64,000 nucleotides of DNA from Acidiphilium rubrum (GCF_900156265.1 NZ_FTNE01000017.1:1-64000); one strand, 5' to 3'; shown: positions 28,344 through 38,151, counted from the stretch's first letter. A program made the numbers and translations. The notes: generated by a model not told the origin, from the letters alone.

Positions 28344-30113
28344 ATGGCTTTACGGATCGAGGATTATGGGCTGATCGGTGATCGGCAGACGACGGCGCTG
28401 ATCGGGCGGGATGGCTCGATCGATTTCATGTGTCTGCCGCGTTTCGATTCCGATGCGTGTTTCGCGGCGTTGCTCGGCACGCGCGAGAACGGCCGGTGGT
28501 TGATCGCACCGGCTGATCCCGTTGCTCGTACGCATCGGTATTATCGCGACGATACGCTGGTGCTCGAAACCGAAATGACGACATCGGCCGGAAGGGTCCG
28601 GCTGACCGATTGCATGGTGCCGCACCCGCACGATACATCGCGCCTGGTGCGGCAGGTGACCGGGCTCGACGGTGAAGTGGATATGCAGCTGGAGCTGGTA
28701 TTCCGCTTCGGCTTCGGCAAGATCATCCCCTGGGTGCAGCGCCTGCCGCACGGTGAAGGGCTGGTTGCGGTGGCCGGGCCGGATATGGTCGTGATCTGGT
28801 CCGACGTGCCGCTGGAAGGGCGCAACCGTCACACCGAGGCGAAATTTACCGTCAAGGCCGGTGAAACGGTGACGTTTTCGATGGCGTGGCTGCAATCGCA
28901 TCATCGCATCCCGCACGCCTTCGATGCGGAGCACGGCATTGCTCTGGCTGCCGAGCGATCGCAGAAATGGGTCGGAAGGGTGCCTGCTAAAAATCACTGG
29001 GTGGATGTGATCAAGCGCTCGCTGATCACGCTCAAGGCGCTGACGCATTGGGAGACCGGCGGCATCATTGCCGCGGCCACCACATCCTTGCCGGAGGAAT
29101 TGGGCGGCGAGCGGAACTGGGATTATCGCTATTGCTGGCTGCGCGATGCGAGTTTCACGCTGCAGGCGTTTCTGGCGGCGGGGTATCGCGACGAGGCTTC
29201 GGCCTGGCGTCACTGGCTTGACCGGGCGGTGGCGGGTAACGCGGCCGATATCCAGATCATGTACGGCGTCGCCGGCGAGCGGCGGCTGGCGGAGTGGGAG
29301 GTTGATTGGCTCGGCGGCTATGAGGGCTCGAAGCCGGTGCGGATCGGCAATGCCGCCGCAGGGCAGACGCAGCTCGATGTGTACGGCGAGTTGCTCGATA
29401 CGCTCTATCAGGCCCACAAGGGCGGGCTGCTTCATGACGAGAACAGTTGGAGCGTGCGGGTCAATCTGCTCGAACAGTTGGAGACCATCTGGTCGCTCCC
29501 CGATGAAGGGATTTGGGAAGTTCGTGGCGGCCGGCAGCAATTTGTTCATTCGAAGGTTATGGCCTGGGTGGCGTTCGATCGGGCGGTTCGCTCGGTTGAG
29601 GAGTTCGGCTACGACGGCCCGGCTGATCGGTGGCGCGTGATCCGCGATACGATCCACGCACAGGTGTGTACCGAGGGGTACGACGCCGCGCTGGGTAGTT
29701 TCGTGCAGGCCTATGGCTCAAAACTGCTCGATGCGAGCCTGCTGCTGCTGCCGGTGGTGGGGTTTCTGCCGCCAACCGATCATCGGATTATCGGCACCGT
29801 CGCCGCGATCGAGCGGGACCTGATGCAGGACGGTTTCGTCCGGCGTTATAACACGGCGGGCGGCAAAGACGGGCTGAGCGGCACGGAAGGCGTGTTTCTG
29901 GCGTGTAGTTTCTGGCTGGTCGATAACTACACGATGATGGGGCGGCGGCACGATGCCGAAACGCTGTTTGAAAAACTGATTGCGTTACGCAACGATCTCG
30001 GACTGTTCTCGGAAGAGTACGACACCATCAACCGCCGCATGATCGGCAATTTTCCGCAGGCGTTCACCCATGTCGCGCTGGTGAACTCAGCGTTGCGGTT
30101 ATCCGCCGGATAA
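28344..30113 (+). CDS. Glycoside hydrolase family 15 protein (glucoamylase/trehalase-like)
   Basis: This 589-residue (alpha/alpha)6-barrel enzyme starts MALRIEDYGLIGDRQTTALI, with GRDGSIDFMCLPRFDS and the catalytic-region block RNWDYRYCWLRDASFTLQAF near residue 255, and an acidic EEYD late in the barrel. GH15 enzymes release glucose from alpha-1,4-glucans or trehalose. There is no signal peptide, so it acts in the cytoplasm and may feed glucokinase and the upstream operon. A perfect AAGGAGG precedes ATG 28344 by eight bases. It ends with tandem TAATAA. Confidence 0.93.
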   Translation: MALRIEDYGLIGDRQTTALIGRDGSIDFMCLPRFDSDACFAALLGTRENGRWLIAPADPVARTHRYYRDDTLVLETEMTTSAGRVRLTDCMVPHPHDTSRLVRQVTGLDGEVDMQLELVFRFGFGKIIPWVQRLPHGEGLVAVAGPDMVVIWSDVPLEGRNRHTEAKFTVKAGETVTFSMAWLQSHHRIPHAFDAEHGIALAAERSQKWVGRVPAKNHWVDVIKRSLITLKALTHWETGGIIAAATTSLPEELGGERNWDYRYCWLRDASFTLQAFLAAGYRDEASAWRHWLDRAVAGNAADIQIMYGVAGERRLAEWEVDWLGGYEGSKPVRIGNAAAGQTQLDVYGELLDTLYQAHKGGLLHDENSWSVRVNLLEQLETIWSLPDEGIWEVRGGRQQFVHSKVMAWVAFDRAVRSVEEFGYDGPADRWRVIRDTIHAQVCTEGYDAALGSFVQAYGSKLLDASLLLLPVVGFLPPTDHRIIGTVAAIERDLMQDGFVRRYNTAGGKDGLSGTEGVFLACSFWLVDNYTMMGRRHDAETLFEKLIALRNDLGLFSEEYDTINRRMIGNFPQAFTHVALVNSALRLSAG

Positions 30114-30123
30114 TAACGCGAAG

Positions 30124-30876
30124 TTATTTCATCAGCACGGCAACGGTCGGCGCGAGGGCGGCGGCGATTCGCTGCATCCCGGTGGCATCGGGGTGCAGCG
30201 GCGGCTGCGGCGGTTGTAGTCGCGGGTCGACGTAGAGCGACGCTTCGGGTTTGCCGTCATGCTCGAGCACGGCGCCGACGTTGCGGAACGTGACCAGTGT
30301 GTTGTGCTGGTAGATCTGCGCGAGATCGCGATTGATCTTGACTGTCTCTGCGGAAATCCAGGCCGAGCGGATCGAGGGCAGCACGCCGAGCAGCAGGATT
30401 TTGGCGTGCGGCACGTGGCGGTGCAGGTCGGCCACCACCGCCTTGATGCCCGGCACGGTCAGGTGCGCGCCCCAATGCGTGGCACCCAGATTATTGGCAC
30501 CGATCAGCACGATCACCAGTTTCGGGTGCAGGCCGTTGAATTCGCCATGGTCGATCCGCCAGATCACGCTCGATGTGGTATCGCCGATCAGGCCGAAATC
30601 GAGCGGATGATAGCGACCGTAGTAGCGCTGCCAGATCGGCTTGATCTGTTCGAACGGTGCCGCGCCGGTGCGCTGCCAGTAATAGGTGATCGAATCGCCA
30701 AGCCAGACGAGTTGGGCGTTGCGATCGGTCCGGGCCTGCGCCAGCGTGGCCTCGAACCCGGCGCGCCACCAGGGCAGATCCATCCGCCCGATCGGCGCCG
30801 CCGCCAGATTGACACGCGCGGCGGCAATGCCGGGGGCGGCGAGCAAGGCAAAGACCAGCAGCAGACGATTGAGCAT
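30124..30876 (-). CDS. Secreted SGNH/GDSL hydrolase
   Basis: This 250-residue protein has a signal peptide (LLLVFALLAAPGIAAARV). SGNH blocks are visible: WLGDSIT (nucleophile Ser, block I), FGLIGDTTSSV (Gly, block II), VIVLIGANNLGA (Asn, block III) and LHPDATGMQRI (catalytic His, block V). It probably deacylates lipids or polysaccharides in the periplasm. Its ATG adjoins the MFS transporter stop, so it is the last gene of a uppP-MFS-SGNH run. Confidence 0.88.
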   Translation of the reverse strand: MLNRLLLVFALLAAPGIAAARVNLAAAPIGRMDLPWWRAGFEATLAQARTDRNAQLVWLGDSITYYWQRTGAAPFEQIKPIWQRYYGRYHPLDFGLIGDTTSSVIWRIDHGEFNGLHPKLVIVLIGANNLGATHWGAHLTVPGIKAVVADLHRHVPHAKILLLGVLPSIRSAWISAETVKINRDLAQIYQHNTLVTFRNVGAVLEHDGKPEASLYVDPRLQPPQPPLHPDATGMQRIAAALAPTVAVLMK

Positions 30877-32048
30877 CAGGACCTCGATGGATCATGCGCG
30901 GCAAACACGCGCGGGTAGAAGAACAGGTAGGCGCCCTGGAACAAGCCGGCGAGCAGAAATGGCGCGGCGAGGGCACCGGTTTCGAACAGCACCCCGGCCA
31001 GGGCGGGGGCGATGCCGCGGGGCACGAGCACCGAAATCGTGTTCACGCTGGCGGCAAGGCCGCGCCGGTCGCCGCGCACCAGCCCGAGCGCCACCGCCTG
31101 GCGCGCACCGGCGGTGCCGCGGTTGAAGGCGGAGCGGACCGCGTAGATAAACGTTGCCACCACGAAACTTGGTGCGAAGGGCAGCGCGAACAGGCTGACC
31201 AGGCCGATGCCGCGCATCAGCACCACGGTGCGCACCGTGCCCAGCCGCCGCGTCAGATGGCCGGAGGTGAGCGAGGCCACTCCCGCGGCGATGAAGCCGA
31301 TTGCCAGCGCCGGCCCGATCGATGATGCCGAGGCGTGGAATTTCGCGGCGAACCACCAGGACATGAACGGCCCGCTGAGGCCGATGCCGGTGCCGTTCAG
31401 CACGTTCAGCCCGGCGAGCCGCCAGAGCAGGCCGTTCTCGACTTTGCTGGCTGCGGCTTCATTGTTTCGTACCACCTCCACGCTGCGGGCGCGATCCGGT
31501 GTGATGATCAGCAGCGTCGCGGCAACCAGCGATGCCGCGAGCGGCAGGATGAACAGCGGTTGCCGCGCGCCGATCACGCCGGCCAGAACCGCGCCGATCG
31601 CCATGCCGAAAAAGCCGATGGCGATGTTGAGCGATAGCACGGCACCGAAATCGCGCTTGTCGATGTAGCCGGACAGCCAGGATTGCTCGGCGGGCGCGAA
31701 CGGCCCGGCGGCGCCGTTCGCACCCCGGCCGAAGCCGCCGATGATCGCGGCACAGGCGAGCGCGACCGGTGCCTGGCTCAACAGCCCCAGCAGGGAGGCG
31801 ATGATCGCGATGGCTTCGAAAATCAACACGAATCGCTTGCGGCCGAACCGGTCGCTGGCGGGCCCGATCGTTGCGGTGAGCAACACGGCGAACAGGATTG
31901 CCAAGGCGAACACCACGCCCAGAAACGTCGCACTCCAGCCGAGCTTGGTGACATAAAGTGCGAAATCGACAACCAGCGCGCCCTGGGCAATGCTGCGGGC
32001 AAGCCGCGCGCCCATCAGCTTTTTCGCCTCCGGGCGGATCGGCGGCAT
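30876..32048 (-). CDS. MFS transporter
   Basis: About 390 residues with roughly twelve membrane segments. The loop 2-3 motif is visible as GPASDRFGRKRFVLI, and the second half carries GHLTRRLGTVRTVV. ATG 32046-32048 (MPPIRPEAKKLMG) overlaps the uppP stop (ATGA); a longer frame upstream would run into uppP. Substrate unknown; drug or small-molecule efflux is usual for this subfamily. Confidence 0.87.
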   Translation of the reverse strand: MPPIRPEAKKLMGARLARSIAQGALVVDFALYVTKLGWSATFLGVVFALAILFAVLLTATIGPASDRFGRKRFVLIFEAIAIIASLLGLLSQAPVALACAAIIGGFGRGANGAAGPFAPAEQSWLSGYIDKRDFGAVLSLNIAIGFFGMAIGAVLAGVIGARQPLFILPLAASLVAATLLIITPDRARSVEVVRNNEAAASKVENGLLWRLAGLNVLNGTGIGLSGPFMSWWFAAKFHASASSIGPALAIGFIAAGVASLTSGHLTRRLGTVRTVVLMRGIGLVSLFALPFAPSFVVATFIYAVRSAFNRGTAGARQAVALGLVRGDRRGLAASVNTISVLVPRGIAPALAGVLFETGALAAPFLLAGLFQGAYLFFYPRVFAAHDPSRS

Positions 32049-32890
32049 CAGATGCCGGCGGTGAGCAGCACCAGGCTCAGCACGCCGAACACCGCGCAAT
32101 AGGCGGCAAACGGGCCGAGCGCCCAGCGATCGTGATCGCGGAAATAGCGCATCAGGAACGCGGTCGAACCGAATGCGACCAGCCCGGCCACCACCGCCGC
32201 GAGCACGGCCAGCCCGAACATGCCGTGGCTTGCGCTGTGGTGGTGCAGCAGTTTCGGCACTTCCACCACGGTGGCGCCGGCAATCACCGGTGTCGCCATC
32301 AGGAAGGCGAAGCGTGCTGCCGCCTCATGGTCGATGCCTCGGGTCAGGCCGCCGACGATCGCGGCCCCGGAGCGCGACAGACCCGGCAGGAACGCGAGGC
32401 ACTGAAACAGACCGATCACGAAGGCATCGACCAGCGTGAGTTGCGCGATGCCCATACCGCGCGCGGCCTTGCGCCGGCGTAATTGTTCGCCGGCGAGCAG
32501 GAGGCCGCCATTGACGATCAGGAAGACCGCGGCAATCAGCGGGCTCGCGAACAGATGCTGGATCGGTTTTTTCAGAATGAACCCGATCACCACGGCCGGA
32601 ATCGTCGCGACCACCAGGCGCAGCAGCAGGCCGCGCTGCTCGTTCACGCCGGTGCCCCGGCCGAGCAGGCCCATCAGCATGTCCCACCAGTCGCGCCAGA
32701 AATAGGCGAGCAGGGCGGTTGCGGTGCCGACATGCAGCATGACGACGAACGGCAGGAAGGAGGGCGCGTGCTGGTCGATGTGCCAGTGCAGCAGGGCAGG
32801 GACGATCACCGCGTGACCGAGGCTCGAGACCGGAAACAGTTCGGTCGCTCCCTGCATTATGGCGAACAGAACGGCGATCAACGGCGTCAT
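32048..32890 (-). CDS. uppP: Undecaprenyl-diphosphatase
   Basis: This 280-residue integral membrane phosphatase recycles the C55 carrier lipid for peptidoglycan synthesis. Family motifs: QGATELFPVSSLGHAV near the N-terminus (family form (E/Q)GxTExxPxSSxGH) and LPGLSRSGAAIVGGL near residue 165. About eight membrane segments. It sits 115 bases after der. Confidence 0.93.
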   Translation of the reverse strand: MTPLIAVLFAIMQGATELFPVSSLGHAVIVPALLHWHIDQHAPSFLPFVVMLHVGTATALLAYFWRDWWDMLMGLLGRGTGVNEQRGLLLRLVVATIPAVVIGFILKKPIQHLFASPLIAAVFLIVNGGLLLAGEQLRRRKAARGMGIAQLTLVDAFVIGLFQCLAFLPGLSRSGAAIVGGLTRGIDHEAAARFAFLMATPVIAGATVVEVPKLLHHHSASHGMFGLAVLAAVVAGLVAFGSTAFLMRYFRDHDRWALGPFAAYCAVFGVLSLVLLTAGI

Positions 32891-32973
32891 GCAAACTCCT
32901 CAGGCGTGATTGTCGCTACGCCGCCTCTCTCTGGCCAAGCATGGCGGAAAAGGCAATCGGCATGAACGGCGAC

Positions 32974-32995
32974 GCGGCGCTTTGATCAGCGCCGC
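32974..32995. terminator. Hairpin after der (possible terminator)
   Basis: GCGGCGC / GCGCCGC (7 bp) encloses the eight-base loop TTTGATCA, a few bases past the der stop. There is no T-run, so it would be a weak or non-canonical terminator. Confidence 0.35.
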
Positions 32996-33006
32996 GCGCC
33001 TGACGT

Positions 33007-34377
33007 TCAATCATCCGCGTAAGGGTTCTTGGTGCCGCGCAACGACAGCCGCAGCGGCGTGCCTTCCAGATGAAACTGCTCGCGCAACGAATTCATCAGA
33101 TACCGTTGATAGGTCTCCGGCGTCATTTCGCAGCGCGTGCCGAACATCGCGAAACTCGGCGGCCGCGCCTTCACCTGGGTGATATAGCGCAGTTTCAACC
33201 GCCGGCCTTCGACCAGGGGCGGTGGAAACCGCTCCAGCGCGCCCTCGAACCAGCGGTTCAGCGCGCCGGTCGAGACGCGCTTGTTCCAGATCACATCGGC
33301 CTCGCGCACCGCAGGCAGCAATTTACTCATGCCCTCGCCGGTCTCGGCCGATAGCGGGACCGTGACGATCCCCTTCAACTGCGACAGCGAGGATTCCAGC
33401 CGATCCTTGATTACGCGGCGCGTCTTGTCGCGATCCTCGACCAGATCCCATTTCGTCAACGCAATCACACAAGCCCGCCCCTCGCGCTCGACCAGCCGGG
33501 CGATCTGCAAATCCTGATCGTGGATGCCTTCATGCGCATCGATCGCCAGCACCACCGTATCGGCGAATTTCAGGGCTTCGAGCGTCGAGGAGGTCGATAG
33601 TTTCTCGAGCCCCGCCTCGACCCGCGCGCGCTTGCGCAGCCCGGCGGTGTCGAACAGGCGGTAGCGCGTGCCGGTGCCATCGGTCAGTTCGGCAGCAATC
33701 GCATCGCGCGTCAGCCCCGGTTCCGGCCCGGTGATCGAGCGTTCCTCGCCCAGCAGCCGGTTGAGCAGGGTCGATTTGCCGGCGTTCGGCCGCCCGACCA
33801 GCGCCAGATGCAGCGGCCGCTCGCCTTCGGGCTCACCATCGCCGATCGTCGCGGGCAGGGCATCCAGGATCTGGTCGATCAGGTCGGAAACGCCCTCGTT
33901 ATGTTCGGCCGAAATCGCCACCGGCTCGCCGAGCCCGAGCGCATAGGCCTCGAGCGCCGCCGAGCCACCGCCGCGCCCCTCGGATTTATTGGCGACCACG
34001 ATCACCGGCTTGCCAGCGCGCCGCAGCCAGGCCGCGAAATGCCGATCTTCCGGCAGCAGGCCGGCGCGCGAATCGATCACGAACAGCACCAGATCCGCCT
34101 GTTCGACGGCGGTGCCGGTCGAAGCGCGCATCCGCCCCGGCAGGCTGTCCGGCGGTGCCTCTTCCAGCCCGGCGGTGTCGATCAGCTGAACCTTGCGGCC
34201 GTATAGCTCGCCCCACGCCTCCTTGCGGTCACGCGTCACCCCCGGCTCATCGGCGACCAGCGCGATGCGCTTGCCGGCGAGGCGGTTGAACAGGGTCGAT
34301 TTGCCGACATTCGGCCGCCCGCAGATCGCAACCCGCGGCGCCCGGTTTTCGGGGAGGGGCGCCTCGATGTCGCTCAT
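33007..34377 (-). CDS. der: Ribosome-assembly GTPase Der (EngA)
   Basis: This 456-residue protein has two tandem GTPase domains (GRPNVGKSTLFNRLAG near residue 20 and GRPNAGKSTLLNRLLG near 190; G4 NKSE and TKWD) and a KH-like C-terminal domain. It is needed for 50S assembly. The start overlaps the bamB stop (ATGA). Confidence 0.96.
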   Translation of the reverse strand: MSDIEAPLPENRAPRVAICGRPNVGKSTLFNRLAGKRIALVADEPGVTRDRKEAWGELYGRKVQLIDTAGLEEAPPDSLPGRMRASTGTAVEQADLVLFVIDSRAGLLPEDRHFAAWLRRAGKPVIVVANKSEGRGGGSAALEAYALGLGEPVAISAEHNEGVSDLIDQILDALPATIGDGEPEGERPLHLALVGRPNAGKSTLLNRLLGEERSITGPEPGLTRDAIAAELTDGTGTRYRLFDTAGLRKRARVEAGLEKLSTSSTLEALKFADTVVLAIDAHEGIHDQDLQIARLVEREGRACVIALTKWDLVEDRDKTRRVIKDRLESSLSQLKGIVTVPLSAETGEGMSKLLPAVREADVIWNKRVSTGALNRWFEGALERFPPPLVEGRRLKLRYITQVKARPPSFAMFGTRCEMTPETYQRYLMNSLREQFHLEGTPLRLSLRGTKNPYADD

Positions 34378-35732
34378 CGGTACGCGGTCAGCACCGCATC
34401 GCGGGTCATGGCCAGCAAGGTGCCGCCCACCGCGATCGGCGGTTCATCGGCGACGCCGTGCAGTTCGATGCTGTCTTCGGGTCTGGCGAGCAGCACGCCG
34501 GTCCGCGCATCCACCACGATCATTCGCTGGTCCGACCCGGTCAGGATCAGGCCGTTGCCGGCCACCACCGGTCCATGCCAGCGCAGCGGGCCGTAGGATT
34601 TTTTGGGGTTCTTGAAGGCGGGCAGGTCGGTCACCCATGACACATAGCCCTCCGCCATATGAATCGCGGCGAGGCGCTGGTCATCGGTCAGCAGGAACAG
34701 CCATTCGCCGGCAATCGCCGGTGTCTCGGCGCCACCGGCGCCTTTGCCCCAGATCCGCCGGCCGGACCGCAGGTCGAACGCGACCGTGGTGCCAGCGACC
34801 CCGGTCACCACGACCAGATTATTGCCGATCACCGGATTGGCGACGATGCTCGAGACATTGAGCGGATTGGCGGTGTCGTATCCGGCCGCCAGGCTCTGCT
34901 CCCACACCGCCGAACCGGTCGCGGCATTGATTCCGGCCACCAGGCCGGTGCCGAACCCGGCCACCACCACGCCCTGGTCGTAGGCCGGCGCGCCGGCGCC
35001 GAACATCGAGTTCGACGACGAGCCGGTCGGAAACCGCCAGACCAGATTGCCGGTTTTCGCATCGAGCGCGACCAGCGTGTTGTCGATCAGCACGACATAG
35101 ATGTTGCCGCCGCCGACCGTGGGGGCCGAGCGCGCGGGCTGACCGAGCTTGCGGGTCCAGCGCGTTGCCCCGGTTGCCGGATCGAGCATGCGCAACTCGG
35201 CAAAGCCGGTCGCGACATAGAGCGCGCCTTCAGCGTAGGCGAGGCCGCCGCCGAAGGCGAAGCTGCTATCGTGTTTCGGGCGCATCTTCTGGCGCCAGAC
35301 ATGCTGTCCGTTGGCGAACATTACGGCATCGACGAAGCCGTTGGCATCGATCGTGAAGACTTTGCCGGCCGCGACGACCGGCTGCACATGCAGGGAACGC
35401 CGATAGGTCGCCCCGGCGCCGATGCTGGTGCGCCATGCCTCGGTCAGCCGTTCGGGCAGCGCGGCGACGCCGGTGTTGTGCTTGGCATTGCCGCCGGCCT
35501 GCGGCCAGTCGGCGCGTGGCGTCGGTGCCGGCAGCCCGACCGGCGGGGCGTTGTCGTCGACCGAGAGCGGCTCGTGCGGCGGCAGCACCGGGATCTTGAT
35601 GCCCGGCACCGGCTTCTTGTCGGAACCCTCAAACAGGCTGCAGCCCGAAAGCAGGGCCGCCGACATCAGCAGCGCGCCGCGCCGCCCGATGTTGGAAATG
35701 GCGCGTGGTGTTGTCATGGTATGTTCGGTCAT
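34374..35732 (-). CDS. bamB: Outer membrane assembly lipoprotein BamB
   Basis: This 452-residue PQQ-repeat beta-propeller has a lipoprotein signal (MSAALLSGCSLF, lipobox LSGC). Repeats such as LVALDAKTGNLVWRFPTG, TVAFDLRSGRRIWG and MIVVDARTG are visible. BamB is the scaffold of the BAM complex that inserts outer-membrane proteins. It lies between the YfgM-like protein and der, the usual order. ATG 35732 overlaps the upstream stop; ATG 35717 is an alternative. Confidence 0.93.
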   Translation of the reverse strand: MTEHTMTTPRAISNIGRRGALLMSAALLSGCSLFEGSDKKPVPGIKIPVLPPHEPLSVDDNAPPVGLPAPTPRADWPQAGGNAKHNTGVAALPERLTEAWRTSIGAGATYRRSLHVQPVVAAGKVFTIDANGFVDAVMFANGQHVWRQKMRPKHDSSFAFGGGLAYAEGALYVATGFAELRMLDPATGATRWTRKLGQPARSAPTVGGGNIYVVLIDNTLVALDAKTGNLVWRFPTGSSSNSMFGAGAPAYDQGVVVAGFGTGLVAGINAATGSAVWEQSLAAGYDTANPLNVSSIVANPVIGNNLVVVTGVAGTTVAFDLRSGRRIWGKGAGGAETPAIAGEWLFLLTDDQRLAAIHMAEGYVSWVTDLPAFKNPKKSYGPLRWHGPVVAGNGLILTGSDQRMIVVDARTGVLLARPEDSIELHGVADEPPIAVGGTLLAMTRDAVLTAYR

Positions 35733-36397
35733 CCGTTCAGTTTCGCCATCAGCCCTTCGGCCAGATTCCGCACATTGGCCGGTGCCGCCGGATCGGCGGT
35801 GACCTCGCCCAGCAGCGTGGTCGCGGCGCTGGTCTTGCCGTCCTGCATGTCGAGCACCGCGGCACTCACCTGCGCCATGTCGTGCCAGGGGTTGGACCCC
35901 GCCATCAGGGGCTGCAACCGCGCCATCACCGTCGCGTTCGGCACCGTGCCCATCGCGTGCTGCGCCCAGAGCAGGTTGGCAAGGCCGCGCAAGGTCGCAT
36001 CGGCGCCGCTATCCGCCGCGCCCAATTGGCTCCAGAGCGCTTCGGCATCCTTGGTATCGCCCGCGCCCTGATACAGGGCGGCGGCGCGGAAGCGCGCGAG
36101 TGCTGCGTAGCCGGCGGGGGCTTTCGCGGCGAACGCGACCAGCGATTTGGCATCCGCCAGATCGCTCGCTTTGGTGGCGCCGGCGCCGGCCGCGGCGATC
36201 CGGTCGGTCAACGCGAGGTAGGCGGTTGCCGCGCGGGTATTCTCGCGCTGGTGATACCATTGCAGCGTCTTCCACCCGCCGATGCCGATCAGCACCAGCC
36301 CGGCCGCTGCGATGAACACACCGGCATAGCGGACCATGAACTTGCGGGTGCGCTCGGCACGCAGATCATCGGCAACTTCGTCGAAAATATCGGGCAC
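35729..36397 (-). CDS. YfgM-like tetratricopeptide membrane protein
   Basis: A 222-residue protein starting MPDIFDEVADDLRAERTRKF, with one membrane segment (YAGVFIAAAGLVLIGIGGW) and a helical TPR-like periplasmic domain. It is the alphaproteobacterial counterpart of YfgM, which links the SecYEG translocon to periplasmic chaperones. Position upstream of bamB-der supports this. Confidence 0.88.
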   Translation of the reverse strand: MPDIFDEVADDLRAERTRKFMVRYAGVFIAAAGLVLIGIGGWKTLQWYHQRENTRAATAYLALTDRIAAAGAGATKASDLADAKSLVAFAAKAPAGYAALARFRAAALYQGAGDTKDAEALWSQLGAADSGADATLRGLANLLWAQHAMGTVPNATVMARLQPLMAGSNPWHDMAQVSAAVLDMQDGKTSAATTLLGEVTADPAAPANVRNLAEGLMAKLNG

Positions 36398-36540
36398 GCA
36401 GGGTCTCGCTTCAGGAATGCGCGCGCTGCCGGCAGGGCGGCGGCGCGCCGATTTCGGGGTTGACGCGGCCGGACCATAGCGGCGCGCGCGTTTCAGGGCA
36501 ACGTAACCGGATTTTCACTATTTCATGGCATGGAGTGATC

Positions 36541-36912
36541 ATGCGCTTCATCATCGCCCTGCTGTGCCTGATCCCGCTCGCCGGCTGCGGCCTCGGCGCT
36601 GGTGCCGACCTCGGCGTCACCGCCGGCGCCAATGTGCTTGCCATCACCACGATTCACCGCACCATTCCGGATGCGGTGATCTCGCTGGTCACCGGCAAGG
36701 ATTGCTCGATGGTCCGGCTCGACCAGAACAAATCCTACTGCCGCCACCCGCATCCGCTGCCGCCGCCGGTTCCCTATTGCACGCAGACGCTCGGTAACGC
36801 GACGTGCTGGGCCGATCCCTCGCAATTGCCGGACCACGCGCCGCAGGTTGCCGCCGGACCCTATCAGCTCAGCCCGCTGCAACTCGCGAACCGCGACCGC
36901 AGCTGGCCCTGA
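36541..36912 (+). CDS. Small predicted lipoprotein
   Basis: 123 residues: MRFIIALLCLIPLAGCGLGA is a lipoprotein signal with lipobox LAGC. The mature part carries DAVISLVTGKDCSMVRLD and a Pro/His-rich segment with several cysteines (DCSM, YCRH, YCTQ, TCWA). ATG 36541 has GGAG close upstream. Family not named; similar small lipoproteins are common in alphaproteobacteria. Confidence 0.75.
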   Translation: MRFIIALLCLIPLAGCGLGAGADLGVTAGANVLAITTIHRTIPDAVISLVTGKDCSMVRLDQNKSYCRHPHPLPPPVPYCTQTLGNATCWADPSQLPDHAPQVAAGPYQLSPLQLANRDRSWP

Positions 36913-36915
36913 CCC

Positions 36916-37809
36916 TCAGGCCGGCCACAGCCAGGCCGCGCCGCGCACGCCCGACGAATCGCCATGCTTGTTGCGGCGGATCGGCGTGTCGAACGTGTCG
37001 CTGATCACGAAGGGTTTCATCAGGCCCGGCACGTCGCGGTACAGATGATCGAGGTTGGAAAGCCCGCCGCCCAGCACGATTACATCGGGGTCGAGGATGT
37101 TCACGATCATCGCGAGGCCGCGTGCCAGCCGCTCGGCATGGATCGCCAGCGCCCGGATCGCCCGCTCATCGCCGGCCGCCGCCCGCGCCGGCAGCCCGCC
37201 GGCATCGCGCGCGCCGATGCCATCGGCCTCCGCCGCCAGCGCCGGACCCGCGAGATAGGTTTCAAGACAGCCGACCTTGCCGCACCAGCAGCGCCGCATC
37301 GGCACCTCTTCACTGCGTGGCCAGGGCAGGGGGGTGTGGCCCCATTCGCCGGCGATCCGATGCCGCCCTTCGAGCACGGCACCACCGACCACGATGCCGC
37401 CGCCGCAGCCGGTGCCGATGATCACGCCGAACACGCAATGCGCGCCGGCGCCCGCGCCATCGGATGCTTCGCTCATCGCAAAGCAGTTGGCATCGTTGGA
37501 GACACGCACCGGCCTTCCCAGCCGTGCCTCGAGGTCCTTGTCGAACGGATTGCCGTTCAGCCGCTCGGAATTGGCGTTCTTCACAAAACCGGTGGCCGGG
37601 CTGATGGTGCCGGGGATGCCGATGCCGATGCCGTTGGCCCGCCCGAGCGCGCGCTCGGTGCCCGCCACCAGCTCCGCGATCGCCTCGATCGTTGCCCGGT
37701 AATCCGGCGGCGTCGGCACCCGCACCCGGTGTTCAAGGTCGCCGCTGTCCATCAGCGCCGCGATTTCGATCTTGGTGCCGCCGAGATCGATGCCGATACG
37801 ATACGTCAT
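36916..37809 (-). CDS. ROK-family sugar kinase (fructokinase-like)
   Basis: This 297-residue ROK kinase has GIDLGGTKIEIAAL, SNDANCFAMSEA, FGVIIGTGCGGGIVV, the zinc-binding motif CWCGKVGCLETYLAG and VIVLGGGLSN. The MAK/fructokinase branch is the best guess; N-acetylglucosamine or glucose are alternatives. It converges with the lipoprotein gene with only three bases between stops. Confidence 0.88.
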   Translation of the reverse strand: MTYRIGIDLGGTKIEIAALMDSGDLEHRVRVPTPPDYRATIEAIAELVAGTERALGRANGIGIGIPGTISPATGFVKNANSERLNGNPFDKDLEARLGRPVRVSNDANCFAMSEASDGAGAGAHCVFGVIIGTGCGGGIVVGGAVLEGRHRIAGEWGHTPLPWPRSEEVPMRRCWCGKVGCLETYLAGPALAAEADGIGARDAGGLPARAAAGDERAIRALAIHAERLARGLAMIVNILDPDVIVLGGGLSNLDHLYRDVPGLMKPFVISDTFDTPIRRNKHGDSSGVRGAAWLWPA

Positions 37810-37895
37810 GGTCCGTCCTGTGGGTTTTTATTATCGCCTCTATCTCCCGTATGACGCTCTTGCTCAAGAGGGGCCGACACGCCACCATACAGGCC

Positions 37896-38144
37896 ATGGC
37901 GGATGCGATGGTGGACGCGCGATTCCTGAAATGCCCGATGCCGGTGCTGCGCGCCGCGCGCGCACTGCGCGGTCTCGCGCCCGGCGAGCGGCTGCGCGTG
38001 CTGGCGACCGACCCCGGCGCGGTGGTCGATTTCCGCGATTTCTGCCGCGATACCGGCCACGCCCTGGTCTCGTGGAGCGAGTTGAAAGGTGTCCTGAGCT
38101 TCACCATCAAATGCGCCGCCCCGCCATCGCCCGCAAAGGTCTGA
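37896..38144 (+). CDS. TusA-like sulfurtransferase
   Basis: 82 residues with the TusA core: DARFLKCPMPVLRAARAL (catalytic Cys near residue 13, CPMP motif), LRVLATDPGAVVDFRDFC, and TGHALVSWSE. It carries persulfide sulfur for tRNA thiolation or cofactor synthesis. ATG 37896 gives the family length; a longer frame upstream overlaps the divergent kinase. Confidence 0.88.
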   Translation: MADAMVDARFLKCPMPVLRAARALRGLAPGERLRVLATDPGAVVDFRDFCRDTGHALVSWSELKGVLSFTIKCAAPPSPAKV

Positions 38145-38151
38145 CCCTGAC

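Noticed and set aside
30112-30128. AATAAC/GTTATT palindrome covering the stops of GH15 and SGNH genes; a similar case at 53,119-53,140
   Set aside because: Convergent stop codons are partly self-complementary by nature (TGA...TCA, TAA...TTA); stems are short and lack T-runs, so a terminator is not supported.
36460-36490. TTGACG as a -35 box before the small lipoprotein gene
   Set aside because: No acceptable -10 at 16-18 bases spacing.
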